From Opeltia flavorubescens (taxonomy: Eukaryota > Ascomycota > Lecanoromycetes > Teloschistales > Teloschistaceae), in the NCBI GenBank assembly GCA_000442125.1, contig KE546969.1, forward strand, positions 620,001-684,000: a stretch of 64,000 nt of DNA. The letters run 5' to 3'. This document shows, one piece after another, positions 10,120 through 21,600 of this stretch. Position 1 is the stretch's first letter. Each line of letters begins with the position of its first letter. Position numbers and translations under genes: made by a program. The notes under the pieces were generated by a model. The model was given only the letters and a program-made list of their open reading frames with translations, had not been told where the DNA came from and made no database searches.

Positions 10120-13100
10120 AATCTAGCTCTAATAAATCTCGATAATAGTATTTAGGTATTTATAAAAAGAGCGAAATTAAAGTATTATCTAGAAAGAAAT
10201 ATAAGATTAGAGTTCTAGAATTATATATTAGTATCTATATAAGTTTATATATCTATATTAAATTATTATAATCTTTTTCTAGTCTAAAAAATAATTAACT
10301 ACGATCTTTTAAATCTAGATTACTATTAATAAAAAATACTATTTTTTTATTAGAACCGATTTAAAAAATAAGGTTAGAATATTAAATAATATAGGATTCG
10401 GGTTATATTTATAAGGGTAAAATATATTCGAATAAGAAGGATAAATTTTAATATCTACTTTCTTTTTATAATAATTAAAAATGTTTTAAATATATAAACG
10501 AGAGATTTTAGTAATTACTCCCCGTAAAATATTAGAGCTTAATTTTTTAAGTATATAGCGTAGGATTAGTTTTAAATTAACCTCGACCTCTTAAATAAAG
10601 CTAAAAAAGCGATAATTATAGATTATAGTAAGACCTATTAAATAAGAGTCCTTAATATTATATAGAGGAATAAAAAGTATACTATTTCCGATTTATAAAA
10701 GGGATTAAATATCGTAAAAATTGCTTAAATTAATTTTAAAAGTTTTAGCTCGGAAACTAGAAGATATAGCGCTAATATTTATAGACCTATTTAATTATTA
10801 AAATTTCTAGAATAATAGGCTCCGTCGCTATAATTAATAATTAAATAAAAATAATAGTCTACCGGATTAATTAATAGAGTTTAAATCTTAGTATAAAAGA
10901 ATAATAATTAATAGGTTAAGATATTATAATAACTATATTTATTAATATATAAGGATTTTATATAAAAACCCCGCTTTTTAATTTATTTATTCCCGCTTTT
11001 TACCTAGCCTTTTTTTTATATTATTTATTATCTACTATACTTTTTTTAGTACTATTATACTATTTCTACTAAAATCTATTATATATTTTTTTATCCCGAA
11101 AGGAATAACTATAATATTTTAACCTAAAACTAATTTAATACTATAAAATTTAATAAAAAAACCTTTAGAATTAAAAAGAACGCTGGTTTAGATACTAAAA
11201 AAAATATCTACTCTAGTATTAACTAGATCTACTAGGAAATGAGTTTTATTAGAGTCTAATAATAAAACGATATAAACTCTATTATAGAAAAGAATTAATC
11301 TTTTTTTATAGACTAAAATAACGCTATTATTTTATAAAAAAAATCTTCCTTTATAAAAAGCGTTTAAGAAAACTACTATTAAAATTAATAATAAAAAAAA
11401 GTCTAATCCTTTAGATTTTAAATTAAACGGTTTTTTTAAAATTTATAATATTACTAAAATCCCTTTTATTTTAGAATCCTAGTCTATTTAATTAAAGCCT
11501 AAAATTGTTAAAACCTATAATAATATATTTTAAGATAAGATAAATAGAGCCCGATATCTAGTATATTTCTAGTTCTAATATATTACTATTTACTAATATA
11601 TTCTTTAGTTTATATTAATATTATAAATAATAAACCATCCTATAAATAACTTTAATAAATTATTTAAAACCTAATTAGTAATTTAAATAGAAGTAATAAT
11701 ATTATATAAATTTTAGAATAGGCGTAAAGCCGGTTAAAAATTTTAAATAAAAAAACCGGAATAAAGCCCGCTACTAATTAAAATACTTAAATAAATATTA
11801 AAATTAATAAAAAATATAAATATTAAATTTATAGCTATATAGATCGAATTAAAAATTAACTTTTTTAAGTACTTAAATCTAAAAGATTACCTAGAATTTA
11901 TTAGAGCTGTATAAAATACGAAGATAGATCTAATAGATTAGGAGTAGAAGGAATCTAAATAATAGTTATAATAGAATATAATAAATTAAAAAATTAGGAT
12001 AATCGATCGGATATTTATAAGTACTATTTTTAGGATATTATAATTATTTATTTATATTTATTATTAATAGGTTAAAGTTAATAAATAGATTAGTATAAAC
12101 TAGGATATAGAAGATATAAATAATTTAAAGCTATTTATCTAGAGTTTTAAATACTTTTATTTATCGAATTTTTTCTTTTTTATATTTAACTTCGTTAATA
12201 TTATAATTAATATTTTTACCTTTAATAAAAAGTATATTAAAGTCTATAAATTTTTTAAAAGTATATTTTTATTTTTTAATATCTTTTACCTATCTATTAT
12301 ATATAGCTAACTATTCTAAACGTCTATACTAATCTAGTAGCGAGATATAAATTATATTTAGATTAGAATCGGTCCCTGTTTAAAAGTAAGATAAAGGAAT
12401 ATATATAAAATTAAAAGAATCTATTAATATAGTATATAAATATAACCGAGTACGATATATATAAGAACTTAAATTAGTACTATTTTATTAGTATATCTAG
12501 AGCTAAACTACGAAATAAAAAAACTTTAATTATAGTATTTAAGCTAATAAATAATCCGGATTATTATCTATTTAAATAATACCGGTTTACTTTAATAGGA
12601 GGTTTATATAATAGATTATATCTTTTTAAAACTATAAATTACTTATAATATATTATACTTCTTTCTATTCTAGATTTTTTATACTAATATAATTTTATAA
12701 TATTTATATAGGTTATACTACGAAAGGTCCTATTACTAAATAGATTATAATTCGATTTTATAAATTAGTAGTTATTATACTTTAATTATCGGTATATTCT
12801 AGTTATTAAAGTAGTACTTATTTATTTACTAATTACGATATTATTTAGTTAGATACCTATTTATTATATAAAATATCTAATAGTTATTTACTTTAAACTA
12901 TCTTCTTTTATTTTATCCTATTTAATAAAAGCTAAAAGACTATTATTTTATACTAAATACTATTCTTTAAATTTCTATAATCTTTCTAAACTTCTAAAAA
13001 TTAAACTAATTATATATTTATATTTTTAGTTTTGCGCCTTAAATCTATTAAAGTTTTTATAGTCTAGTAGTAAAATACTTATTTTAACTAGCGGGAAACC

Positions 13101-13340
13101 TATATTCTAAATCGCGGTAGAGGCTTTTATACTAGCTAGCGAAAATAAACCATCCTCTCTAGCTATTATACGATTTTTACTTTTCTATCTATTTTACTAA
13201 TATTACTATTAAAACTTTCTTTTTTACGTAGCAGTACTATACTAGATTATTAAAATTAGACTATTTATACTCTAAACCCTATATAAATTACGCTTAAAGT
13301 TAAATATAATACTGAAAATAACCCACTAAAATTATATATA
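10120..13340. other. Unassigned decayed DNA
   Basis: Stops occur in every frame. Between about 11.1 and 11.6 kb the plus strand shows coding-like runs in which most stops are TAG or TAA, as expected where Trp and Gln codons met RIP. No family was recognised. At 13051-13129 a sequence with weak tRNA-like boxes occurs (see rejected items). A reverse-orientation copy of the motif of the 15-16.7 kb array lies at about 13129-13145. Confidence 0.4.
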
Positions 13341-13352
13341 AAACGATACTCT

Positions 13353-13518
13353 AAATTTTATTTAAAACGCCTTTTATACTTTAAAAAGTAAAAATCAGTA
13401 TCGAATAGATATATATACCCTAATAAGGGGTTAAAATTCCGTTTAAAACGCCTTTCACGCCCTAAAAAATAAAAATCGCTATTAAGCAATTTAATATACC
13501 TTAAAAAGGGATTAAAAA
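13353..13518. repeat. Two tandem copies of an 83-bp unit
   Basis: The stretches starting at about 13353 and 13436 share the sequence around TTTAAAACGCCTTT, then a segment ending in a GGGGTTAAA or GGGATTAAA word. Differences are mainly C/T. No function is apparent; it may be the end region of an unrecognised element. Confidence 0.7.
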
Positions 13519-13525
13519 GTTCCGC

Positions 13526-13560
13526 CGATTATTATTTTCAAGGGTTAAAAATAATAATCG
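13526..13560. repeat. Perfect 12-bp inverted repeat (hairpin)
   Basis: CGATTATTATTT and AAATAATAATCG are separated by 11 bases (TCAAGGGTTAA). A perfect match in a mutation-ridden region is notable, although the arms contain no C or G that RIP would alter outside CpG. It could be a terminal structure of a small element or a transcript hairpin. Confidence 0.75.
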
Positions 13561-15060
13561 ATAAACGATATAAACGGCTCTATAACCAATTCTATTTATA
13601 TTATAGATTACTACTATTATATTAGGCTATTATTATAGTTACTTTTTTAATATATAATATAAGAAATAAAATAAGTATTTTTTAAATTTATACTTTTTTT
13701 AATATATAGTTAAATTAAATTTTATTTATATTTATTCGTCTAGTCCTTTATTATTTTTCTTTTTTTAATAGATTATTATTTAATTTAATATATTTTTAAA
13801 TTTAATAATAAAATTAATTTATAGTTTACTATTTAAATTTATTATATAGATTTCTAGTTATTTATCTTATTAAGGCTTATTAATAGTATTTATATTTAAT
13901 AGACTCTTTCCGCTAAATTTTTAGCGAGTAATCTTTTTTAATTTCTTTTTTTTTAACGTTATATAAAGTTTATTAAACTCCTCGGCTTTAAATAACTATA
14001 TTTTATATATTTATAACTTTAAGATATATATTTAGAGTTAGTAGTCTAATAGTAAAATATAATAGAATAATATAGCGTTTTTTTTAAAATATCTATAAAG
14101 AAGCTTTAACTTATCGCTTTTTATTATAAACCAATTCGTTAAAGTTCTATATTTAATTTATAGCTAATCTATTCTTTTTTTTCTATTTTTTAAACTAGAA
14201 TATATATACTTTATATACCGCGATATAACTAGGTATTCGAGTTTTAACTAATCTATATTCTTTTTACTTCTTATATTTTAAAGTTATTCTATAAGTATAA
14301 TACTTTAAAGTATATATTCTATTCTAGTTTACTTATAACTTTTAAATTATTAAAGTTTACCCTTAAAGTAATTACTATAATCTAAAATAGAATATAGCGA
14401 TATAGCGTAAACCTCCTAATTAAGATTTTTTAATCTATTATTATTCTATTTAAAAAGATCGAGTAGCGATATATAATAATTATCTCTTATACTTTTAGAA
14501 GATTATATAGTAAATATATTTTATTGCTTTTAATCGATTCTAGCAGTATTTATTTTACCGTTTTTACCTATTTCTACTAGCTTTTATTCCTATCTTTTAA
14601 TTAATCTACGATAATATAAAAAATAAAAACGTCGAGAATAACTTTAATATTATAGATAGTATTTATTTAAAAAGCGAGATAAAGTTTTAAACTATTTTAT
14701 ATTAATATTAAAAAACGGTTAGAATTATATTTAGAAGCCTTTAAATATATAATTAATTCTTTAAAATTATTATAAATTAAATAAAGCGGAATATATTTAA
14801 ATTATATCCTTTTTAAAAATAAATATTAAAAAACTATTCTTTTTAAGAGGTTTTTTATATTTTTTAGATATAATACTATATTAAACCTAGTCGGGTATTA
14901 TTTTAAACCTAAATTATTAATTAGTAAAATAAATTCTTTTATTTTTTTCCTTTTATCTATAATATAATAAATTTTAATATTCTATCTATTATCTTCTTAA
15001 TACCTTATATAACAGGTATTATAAATATATATTATAAGGAATACACTCGAATTAAAATAT
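13561..15060. other. Unassigned decayed DNA
   Basis: No open frame, repeat or motif could be supported on either strand. It leads into the motif array that starts at about 15.07 kb. Confidence 0.4.
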
Positions 15061-15092
15061 AAACGGTTACTAGCTAATATTAATAAAGTCCT

Positions 15093-16673
15093 CGCTAGTT
15101 AGTATAGAATATAATTTATATTAGGCTTCGGCCTATTACCCGAATTAAAGGTAAAAAAAAGCTACTTTTAAATATTAGGTACGTATATATACTATTTAGC
15201 CCGTCGGTATTTATATTTAATTTATTAGAGTCTTTATTAGCTAGTATAGAATATATTTTATTTTAGGCTTTAGCTTATCTCTTGAATTAAGGGCTGAAGG
15301 CTGCGCGTAAATACTAGGTAGGTATATATACTATCTAGTTTATCGGTAGCTATATCTAATTTATTAAAATCCTCGCTAGCTAGTATAATATTAATTCGAT
15401 AAGTTAATCTTATTATAAATCTAATTAAAAAAATATATTAGAATTAAAAACTATATTAATTTACTTATTCTACCTATAATTAATAATACTACTAATTCCA
15501 CGGCTTCTAAACTAGTATAGGAACTCGATATATAGAATCGTATAATAAAGTCTTCGCTAGCTAATATAGAATTATTTTAACAAGTTAATTTTATCGCGAA
15601 CCTAGTTAAAAAATATATTAAAACCGAAAATTGTATTAACTTACCCGCTCTACCTATAACTAACGATATAATTAACTCTACGGCTTTTAAATTAGTATAG
15701 GAATAAACTAATATAGGACTAAACTAGTATAGGAACTTAATATATAAAACCGCATAATTAGAATCCTAATAAAACCTAATCGTATTTAAAACGGTGAAAG
15801 CCCGGATTTCGCTAGCTAGTATAAATAATTTTTACCCGAATATTTACGAGTTATATAATATATTTACTAGTATAAAGGACTTAGATTACTTAATTAATAT
15901 AGAGAGTTTTCGCTAGCTAATATAAAAGATTTTATTTTTCTAATTCCCGTTTTCGCTAGCTAGTATAGGTACTTTAAAGTATTATTTAAGAAGAATCTAC
16001 TATCTAGTATTTTATCGACTCCAACTATCGAATATATCTATATAGTACCTGCTACCGTTTTTACTAGCTAGTATAAACACTTTAAAGTATTATTTAAAAA
16101 GAATCTACTATTAAATATCTTATCGACTTTAATATATCCTTATAGTACCTACTATCGTTTTTACTAGCTAGTATAAATACTTTAAGATATTATTTAAGAA
16201 GAATTTGCTATTAAATATCTTATTATTTTCTATTATTAAGTATATTCTTACCGTACCGGCAGTTTAGTTAGATATAATAAAATTTAAAATAAAATTATAT
16301 ATTAAAAAAGCCGGACTAGAGAATAGTAGTAATCTATAATTAATTTTAGAACTAGAAGCTATAGCGGTTTTTATTCTTCGATAAATAGGTGCCTATAAAT
16401 TACGTACTAGCGATACCTTTATTATTTATAATATAAAAGGGGTAATAGAAGTCGTTTTTGGTTAAAGGGATAGAGGTTTAACCCGCTAGGGAAGAGCTTC
16501 GCTAGCTAGTATAGAAATTTTTTAAAGCTAAATTTACTATAACTTCGAAAATTATTTACGTTAACCCGTAGTTTAATAGCTATATTAAATAATAAGGTAT
16601 ATAATTTAAATACCTGGTTCGATCACTGCTTATTACTTTTCTTACTATTAGTTATTTTCGCCAGCTGGTATAG
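15093..16673. repeat. Array of eleven spaced copies of an 18-bp motif with local tandem blocks
   Basis: The motif TTCGCTAGCTAGTATAGA (least altered copy TTCGCCAGCTGGTATAGA at about 16657-16674) occurs near 15093, 15236, 15374, 15555, 15810, 15911, 15954, 16063, 16163, 16500 and 16659, all in one orientation. A possible inverted copy lies at 13129-13145. Neighbouring spacers are related in sets: 15093/15236 units (about 140 bp), 15374/15555 units (about 180 bp) and 15954/16063/16163 units (about 100-109 bp). So short blocks were duplicated together with the motif. Read on the plus strand the motif gives F-A-S-W-Y-R, and some neighbours are in frame (15954 to 16063; 16500 to 16659) while others are not. 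On the minus strand it is also open. Whether it is a coding repeat, a promoter-like box or a DNA repeat is unresolved. Confidence 0.75.
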
Positions 16674-16883
16674 ATAATAAGCTATATTTTATAGTTGGTG
16701 GCTTCGGCTAAAGCGAAGGTAAATATTAAAAATACTAAAGCTAAAGACGATACTAACTATTAACTAAATAATACCCGTAAAAAAGCGTAATAAAGCTATA
16801 TTGAAAATTAAAAATAATCTTATTAAAGGGTTTAACTAGGTATATAATACTGATATAAACGAGAACGTTAAAAATAGGGAGAT

Positions 16884-17015
16884 TAAAGTTAAAAAAAAAA
16901 AAAAAATCTGAATAATAAAAGTAAGAGTCTTTTTATATAATCCTACCCTAAAGTTAAAAAAAAAGAGGTGGATTCGAATAATAGAAGTGAGAGTTTTTTT
17001 ATATAATCCTATCCT
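16884..17015. repeat. Two direct copies of a 65-bp unit
   Basis: AAAGTT followed by a poly-A run, then GAATAATARAAGTRAGAG, then a T-rich stretch ending in ATATAATCCT, occurs at about 16884 and again 65 bases later. The second copy is less RIP-altered. It lies between the motif array and the gene-like remnant at 17.3 kb. Confidence 0.75.
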
Positions 17016-17289
17016 ATATCCTATATCGAGGGCGTATTTTACTATTAGGAGTATATAAAGTTTATATTATATTTTTAATATCTTTAGTAAGGTATAAAAT
17101 TACGCTAATATATCTAATAATAATAGGAATAAAGGTTTTTTTAAAAAGACTTAGTTAGATTTAGTTTTATTTTATTTCTATAATATATATATAGCGTTAT
17201 AAAAGTATATTTAATTCTAAGTAAATAACTATAATTATAGTTAATCGAGCTACTATAAATTTTTATTAATGTAAAAAAAAAATCCCTTA

Positions 17290-18440
17290 TATTACTAGGC
17301 TAGAAATTCCGAAAACGAAAAAAAACTAATACGAGGAAGGAGCGTTAGAAGCTTATTAATAACCTATCTATATAAAATATTATTAGGAAATAAATCTATT
17401 AAATTATAGTAGATAATTATAACTATTATAAATAATATAGAATTAGTAATAAGGAGGTCTTAAGATTTAGGTTATTATTAGTAGAAAAGATATCTATCTA
17501 GCGCTAGTTTATAATAAAGTCTTTCTATTTAAATAATATATAGGCTTTATATTTAAAAGGTATTAAATTAGCGTTTATTAAAACTTTATAATACTAAAAA
17601 TAACGTCTCTAATATCCTTTAAAGACGACTTTAACCTAAATAAATAGTTTATTAATTTATAGTCTATTATAATATAATATTTTTAATAGAATACAGTTAC
17701 CGAAGATAGTACGTCTTATATAGTAAAATATTATATAGTACGCTATAGAAAATATTATAATAAGAGCCCTTCGATATTCGCTTTCGTGTTATTATCTAAT
17801 AACTGCTCGTTAATATATTACCCAAAAATATATAGATACCTCTAAGGTAAATTCTGCTAAATAATAGGCTAAAGTAATAATATTTTTAGGAAGCTTAATA
17901 ATAGAATTAATAGCTAATTTTAAAAATATCTATAAGCTAAACCGAAGCTTAATAAAATTTTATTAAATAAGTAGGTTTTTAAATATTAAAATAGGAAAAA
18001 AAAAAAAATATTAATAATATTAATAGTTAAACGAGAATATAAAAAAAAAATATATACAAAAAAAAAAATCGCTTAAAACTTTAAGAAAAAGTAGATTGTA
18101 GCTACCTAAATTTATACCCTATTAAAAGACTCTAAAAGTTTTAAAGCTGAGAGTAGCTTTAATAATAAAAAATAATCGTTTTTAATAAGTAGTTTAGATT
18201 AGTTTTTATAAATTTTATATATAAATTACTAATAAAAGCTGTAAAAGGTACTCGGGAATATACGGTAAACCGTATAAAATAGTACTAAAGTAAGCGGAAA
18301 ACGAAGGACTGATAATACTATAAAGAGCTAGTATCTATAATAGGCTAGAAGATCGTTTCTTTTAATATAAACGAATATAGTAAAAGAAATAAATCAATTA
18401 CTACTATTTAGTAGAATTTTTTTACAAAGAACTAATAGTA
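17290..18440 (+). pseudogene. Unrecognised gene-like remnant
   Basis: One plus-strand frame from 17294 to about 17910 gives a coherent-looking sequence broken by about two dozen TAA/TAG codons, which is what RIP makes of CAA, CAG and TGG. It includes a 51-codon open run at 17690-17842 beginning N-T-V-T-E-D-S-T. A second coherent run at about 18235-18440, in a different frame, contains the words VKGTREYTVNRIK and KIVSFNINEYSKRN; an intron or an indel could separate the two. The codon mix includes Cys, Pro, Ser and Asp, unlike the Ile/Lys/Asn/Tyr strings of the surrounding noise. No start codon, domain or family could be assigned. It could be a decayed DNA-transposon protein, a duplicated host gene or coincidence; the stop density alone does not prove coding. 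Confidence 0.35.
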
Positions 18441-18524
18441 GTAAAGGTTACTTATTCTCTAACTACTACCAGCTGACTATATACTAGCTCGCTTAGCTTA
18501 TCGCTATCTAATCGTTATCTATTA

Positions 18525-18552
18525 GTATATACAACCAACGTTGTGTATATAC
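18525..18552. repeat. Near-perfect palindrome GTATATACAAC / GTTGTGTATATAC
   Basis: Arms of 11 and 13 bases flank a short CCAAC spacer. The surrounding 18.44-18.62 kb keeps more CA and TG than its neighbours. Such a structure could be an element end or two abutting ends. It lies just downstream of the gene-like remnant, so it might mark that element's terminus. No partner copy was found elsewhere in the window. Confidence 0.55.
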
Positions 18553-18619
18553 TGCATATTGATACACGCTAAAGCAAAAATTATAACAATTTCTACTTTA
18601 TTAAATAAACGGATCGAGC

Positions 18620-21600
18620 TAATAAAAACCAGCGTAGCTTAATAATATTTATATTTATATAATTTATAATATTAAGTTATTTACCGCTTTAAATGTTAAT
18701 TATATTATAGGTATATTTATTATTACATATATTACTTCTAGAGCTAAAAGAAATTATATAGTTTTTTTTTTTTTAAAAAGAATTATTTAATATAAAATAA
18801 ACTTTTAAATATATTATAAATATATTAAGTTTATTATAAAAGGCTATATATATAAAAAAATTAAAAATTAAATAGATATTAAATAATATATTAACTACCT
18901 TTTTTTTTATATAACTCGCTATATTAGTATATAATTTATAATCTATTCGAAATTAATTCTAGTGGAAATTATAAAAAAATAATAGTATTTATAAAATTAA
19001 TACCAGTCCGGTTATATTAATTAGAATAGGTATACTCGATACTTAAAAGCTCTTTTATTAATATTATAGCTTTATTATAGAGAAACAAATTATAATTATA
19101 TCTATATAAAAGTCTATAAAGTCGATAATTATAATTTATATAATAGCTATTTATTTTTATTTATATACTTATAAAAATAATCTTTTATAGATTAAATTAA
19201 TATTATCCGCTATTTTATAAAATAAAAATAGATAAATAATTTAAATAAAAATTATATAAAACTTTTTTTCTGTAATTATAAACTACTCCCCTTTTATTTA
19301 ATAAACCTTGTATTTATTTATTAAACCTTTTTCTATTATATAATAAATATATATCTAGTACCTCGAATAAATAAGTACCCTGTTATAATATAAACTTTAT
19401 TTTTTTTATAAATTAATATTATTATCGAGTTTAGGTAAAATAATAATCCAAATTAATAATAATAATTATATTATATATAATTTATAGTAGCGGCGTATTA
19501 TAAGTATTAAATCGCTTTATAAATTATATAAAAACCTTTTTTATTATTTATTAATTATTAATATTAGTATTTTTCTTTTAATTATTTAAATAAATTATTA
19601 TTTAAACTTTTATTATAAATAATAATCTATTTATTATAATTAGTTTTTAGTTATACTATCAGTTATTATATAATAGAGCTTTAATTTAAAATTCTATATT
19701 TTATATAATATATTTAAAAACGTTAACTTTATTTAAAATAAATTAAATAAATTTATTATACTATTTAAATAATATATAATAAGTAGTTAATATAGTCCTA
19801 TATTAGCCTTAACTTTACTATATTAGAGTATATTATAATTAAAATAATATTACTAATTTTTATTATTATTACCGCGGGGTATTTATATTAAATTTATATT
19901 CTTTATTTAATTATATTTTTTATTTTATTCTACCCTATTTACTCTCTTTTATATTTTTTTTATAGTTATTATTACTAAACCGGATAATCGATTTATATAC
20001 GAATCTAATAAAATATTAATAACCTTACTAGTAATAGTAGTAAGTATATTATAAATTAATTAACCAATCTAGAATAGAATCAACCGAAATTATTAAGTAG
20101 TTAAATATAATATTTTTTTAATTATATTTCTATTTTTAAACGATTTATAAACTAGACGATTATTTTAAAAAAGAATACTAGATTTAAATATATTTAGGAT
20201 AAAACCGGTTAAAAAAATCCGAAATTTATTAATATAGATTAAATAATAAAGTTCCATTAAATAAATAATAATATCTAGTATTAACTATTAATAGTTTTTA
20301 ATAAGAAATATAATATATTTAATTTAACTATAACTAATTTTAGATCTATTAAAAATAAAACTTTTTTTAATTTAATTATTTTTAAATTAAATAAAGAGTT
20401 CGATTACTATTAATAAAAAAAAAATCCGCTATTTAGTATTATAAAAGCGATAGTATTAATTATAAAATATACTTTATTTAATTATTAGTAAAAAAATAAT
20501 AATAATTTATTAAATATTATACCTTTAAATTTATTATTAAAAATAATTAATATACTAATATAACTAATTATATATTATATTATTTATATTTTCGTGATAT
20601 AATATTAACTAAATTAATATATAATTAATAGGTACCTATAAAATTACGGTTTAAAAAAATAGTAAATATATTTACGCTTAATTTATAATTATTTTAATTA
20701 ATAATAATTTTAAAAAAAAAAGAATTATTATATTATAATTTTTTATCAGGTTTAAAGCTAAAATGCTAAATATAAAATCTAATAACCTTTAATTAATACC
20801 TTTAAAAGATAATATAGATAGTTAAATAATAAAAATTATTATTAATAGAAATTTATATAATATCTATTTTATTTAAAATAAAATTAAAATTAAAATCGGC
20901 TAGTTTAATTAAAAAAATAATAGTTTAATTATTAATATTTTATTATTATTTTAATTTTTTCTAGCCTTAGAATTCTTTAAAAAAAATTAAAACTGGTCTA
21001 TAATATTAATTAATCCTAGTTATTATTATTAACCGCTAAAAATAACTAGAAATTTCAATTAATATAATTGAAAGTATTATTTTAAAATATAAAATTAAAT
21101 CTTTTATAGTAACCTCCGATTTTAAAAAAGGATAAAAATAAATTTAAAGAATTTTTTTATAATTCTAGTACTTTTTATAATACCGGAAAAATCGATTTAT
21201 CGCTACTTAAATCTTTCTTTTTATATAATAGAAGTAAAAATATATTATTATTATCTAAATTAGATTTTATAAATATATTATATAAGGATTCTAATCTATT
21301 TTTATATCGCGGTCTATATAATTTAAATTTAATAAATAAGAACTTTTAAAATAATACTCTCTATTAATATAAATTATTATTTTTTATTAGTAATTAAATA
21401 TCTTTAAACTAGTTTATATAAAATTTTAAAAAGAATAATTTATTAAATAAATCGGAATTTAATTATATTAACCTTAAAGATAAAATTTAAATAAAAAATA
21501 TCGAGTTAATTTAAATTATAATAAATATAATAGTGAGTAGTTAAATTTAACCTACTTTAATTATTTAAAAGGCGATAAGTATAATAAAAAATAATAATAA

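Noticed and set aside
13051-13129. tRNA-like sequence with an A-box-like AGTCTAGTAGT and pairable ends
   Set aside because: The outer seven bases can pair with G-U allowance, but the anticodon and T arms do not fold correctly. The B-box is poor and the spacing is wrong.
16574-16645. B-box-like GGTTCGATCAC with an upstream TAGTTTAATAGC, suggesting a tRNA or SINE
   Set aside because: The T stem does not pair and there is no acceptor stem, so it is not supported as a tRNA. A SINE would need other copies.
15093-16673. CRISPR-like array
   Set aside because: The spacing is irregular (43 to 337 bp), the spacers are themselves related, the context is eukaryotic and there are no cas genes.
17290-18440. 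Starship captain (DUF3435) or DUF3505-type zinc-finger protein
   Set aside because: A passing resemblance in one segment is not supported by catalytic or zinc-binding residues in the right order.
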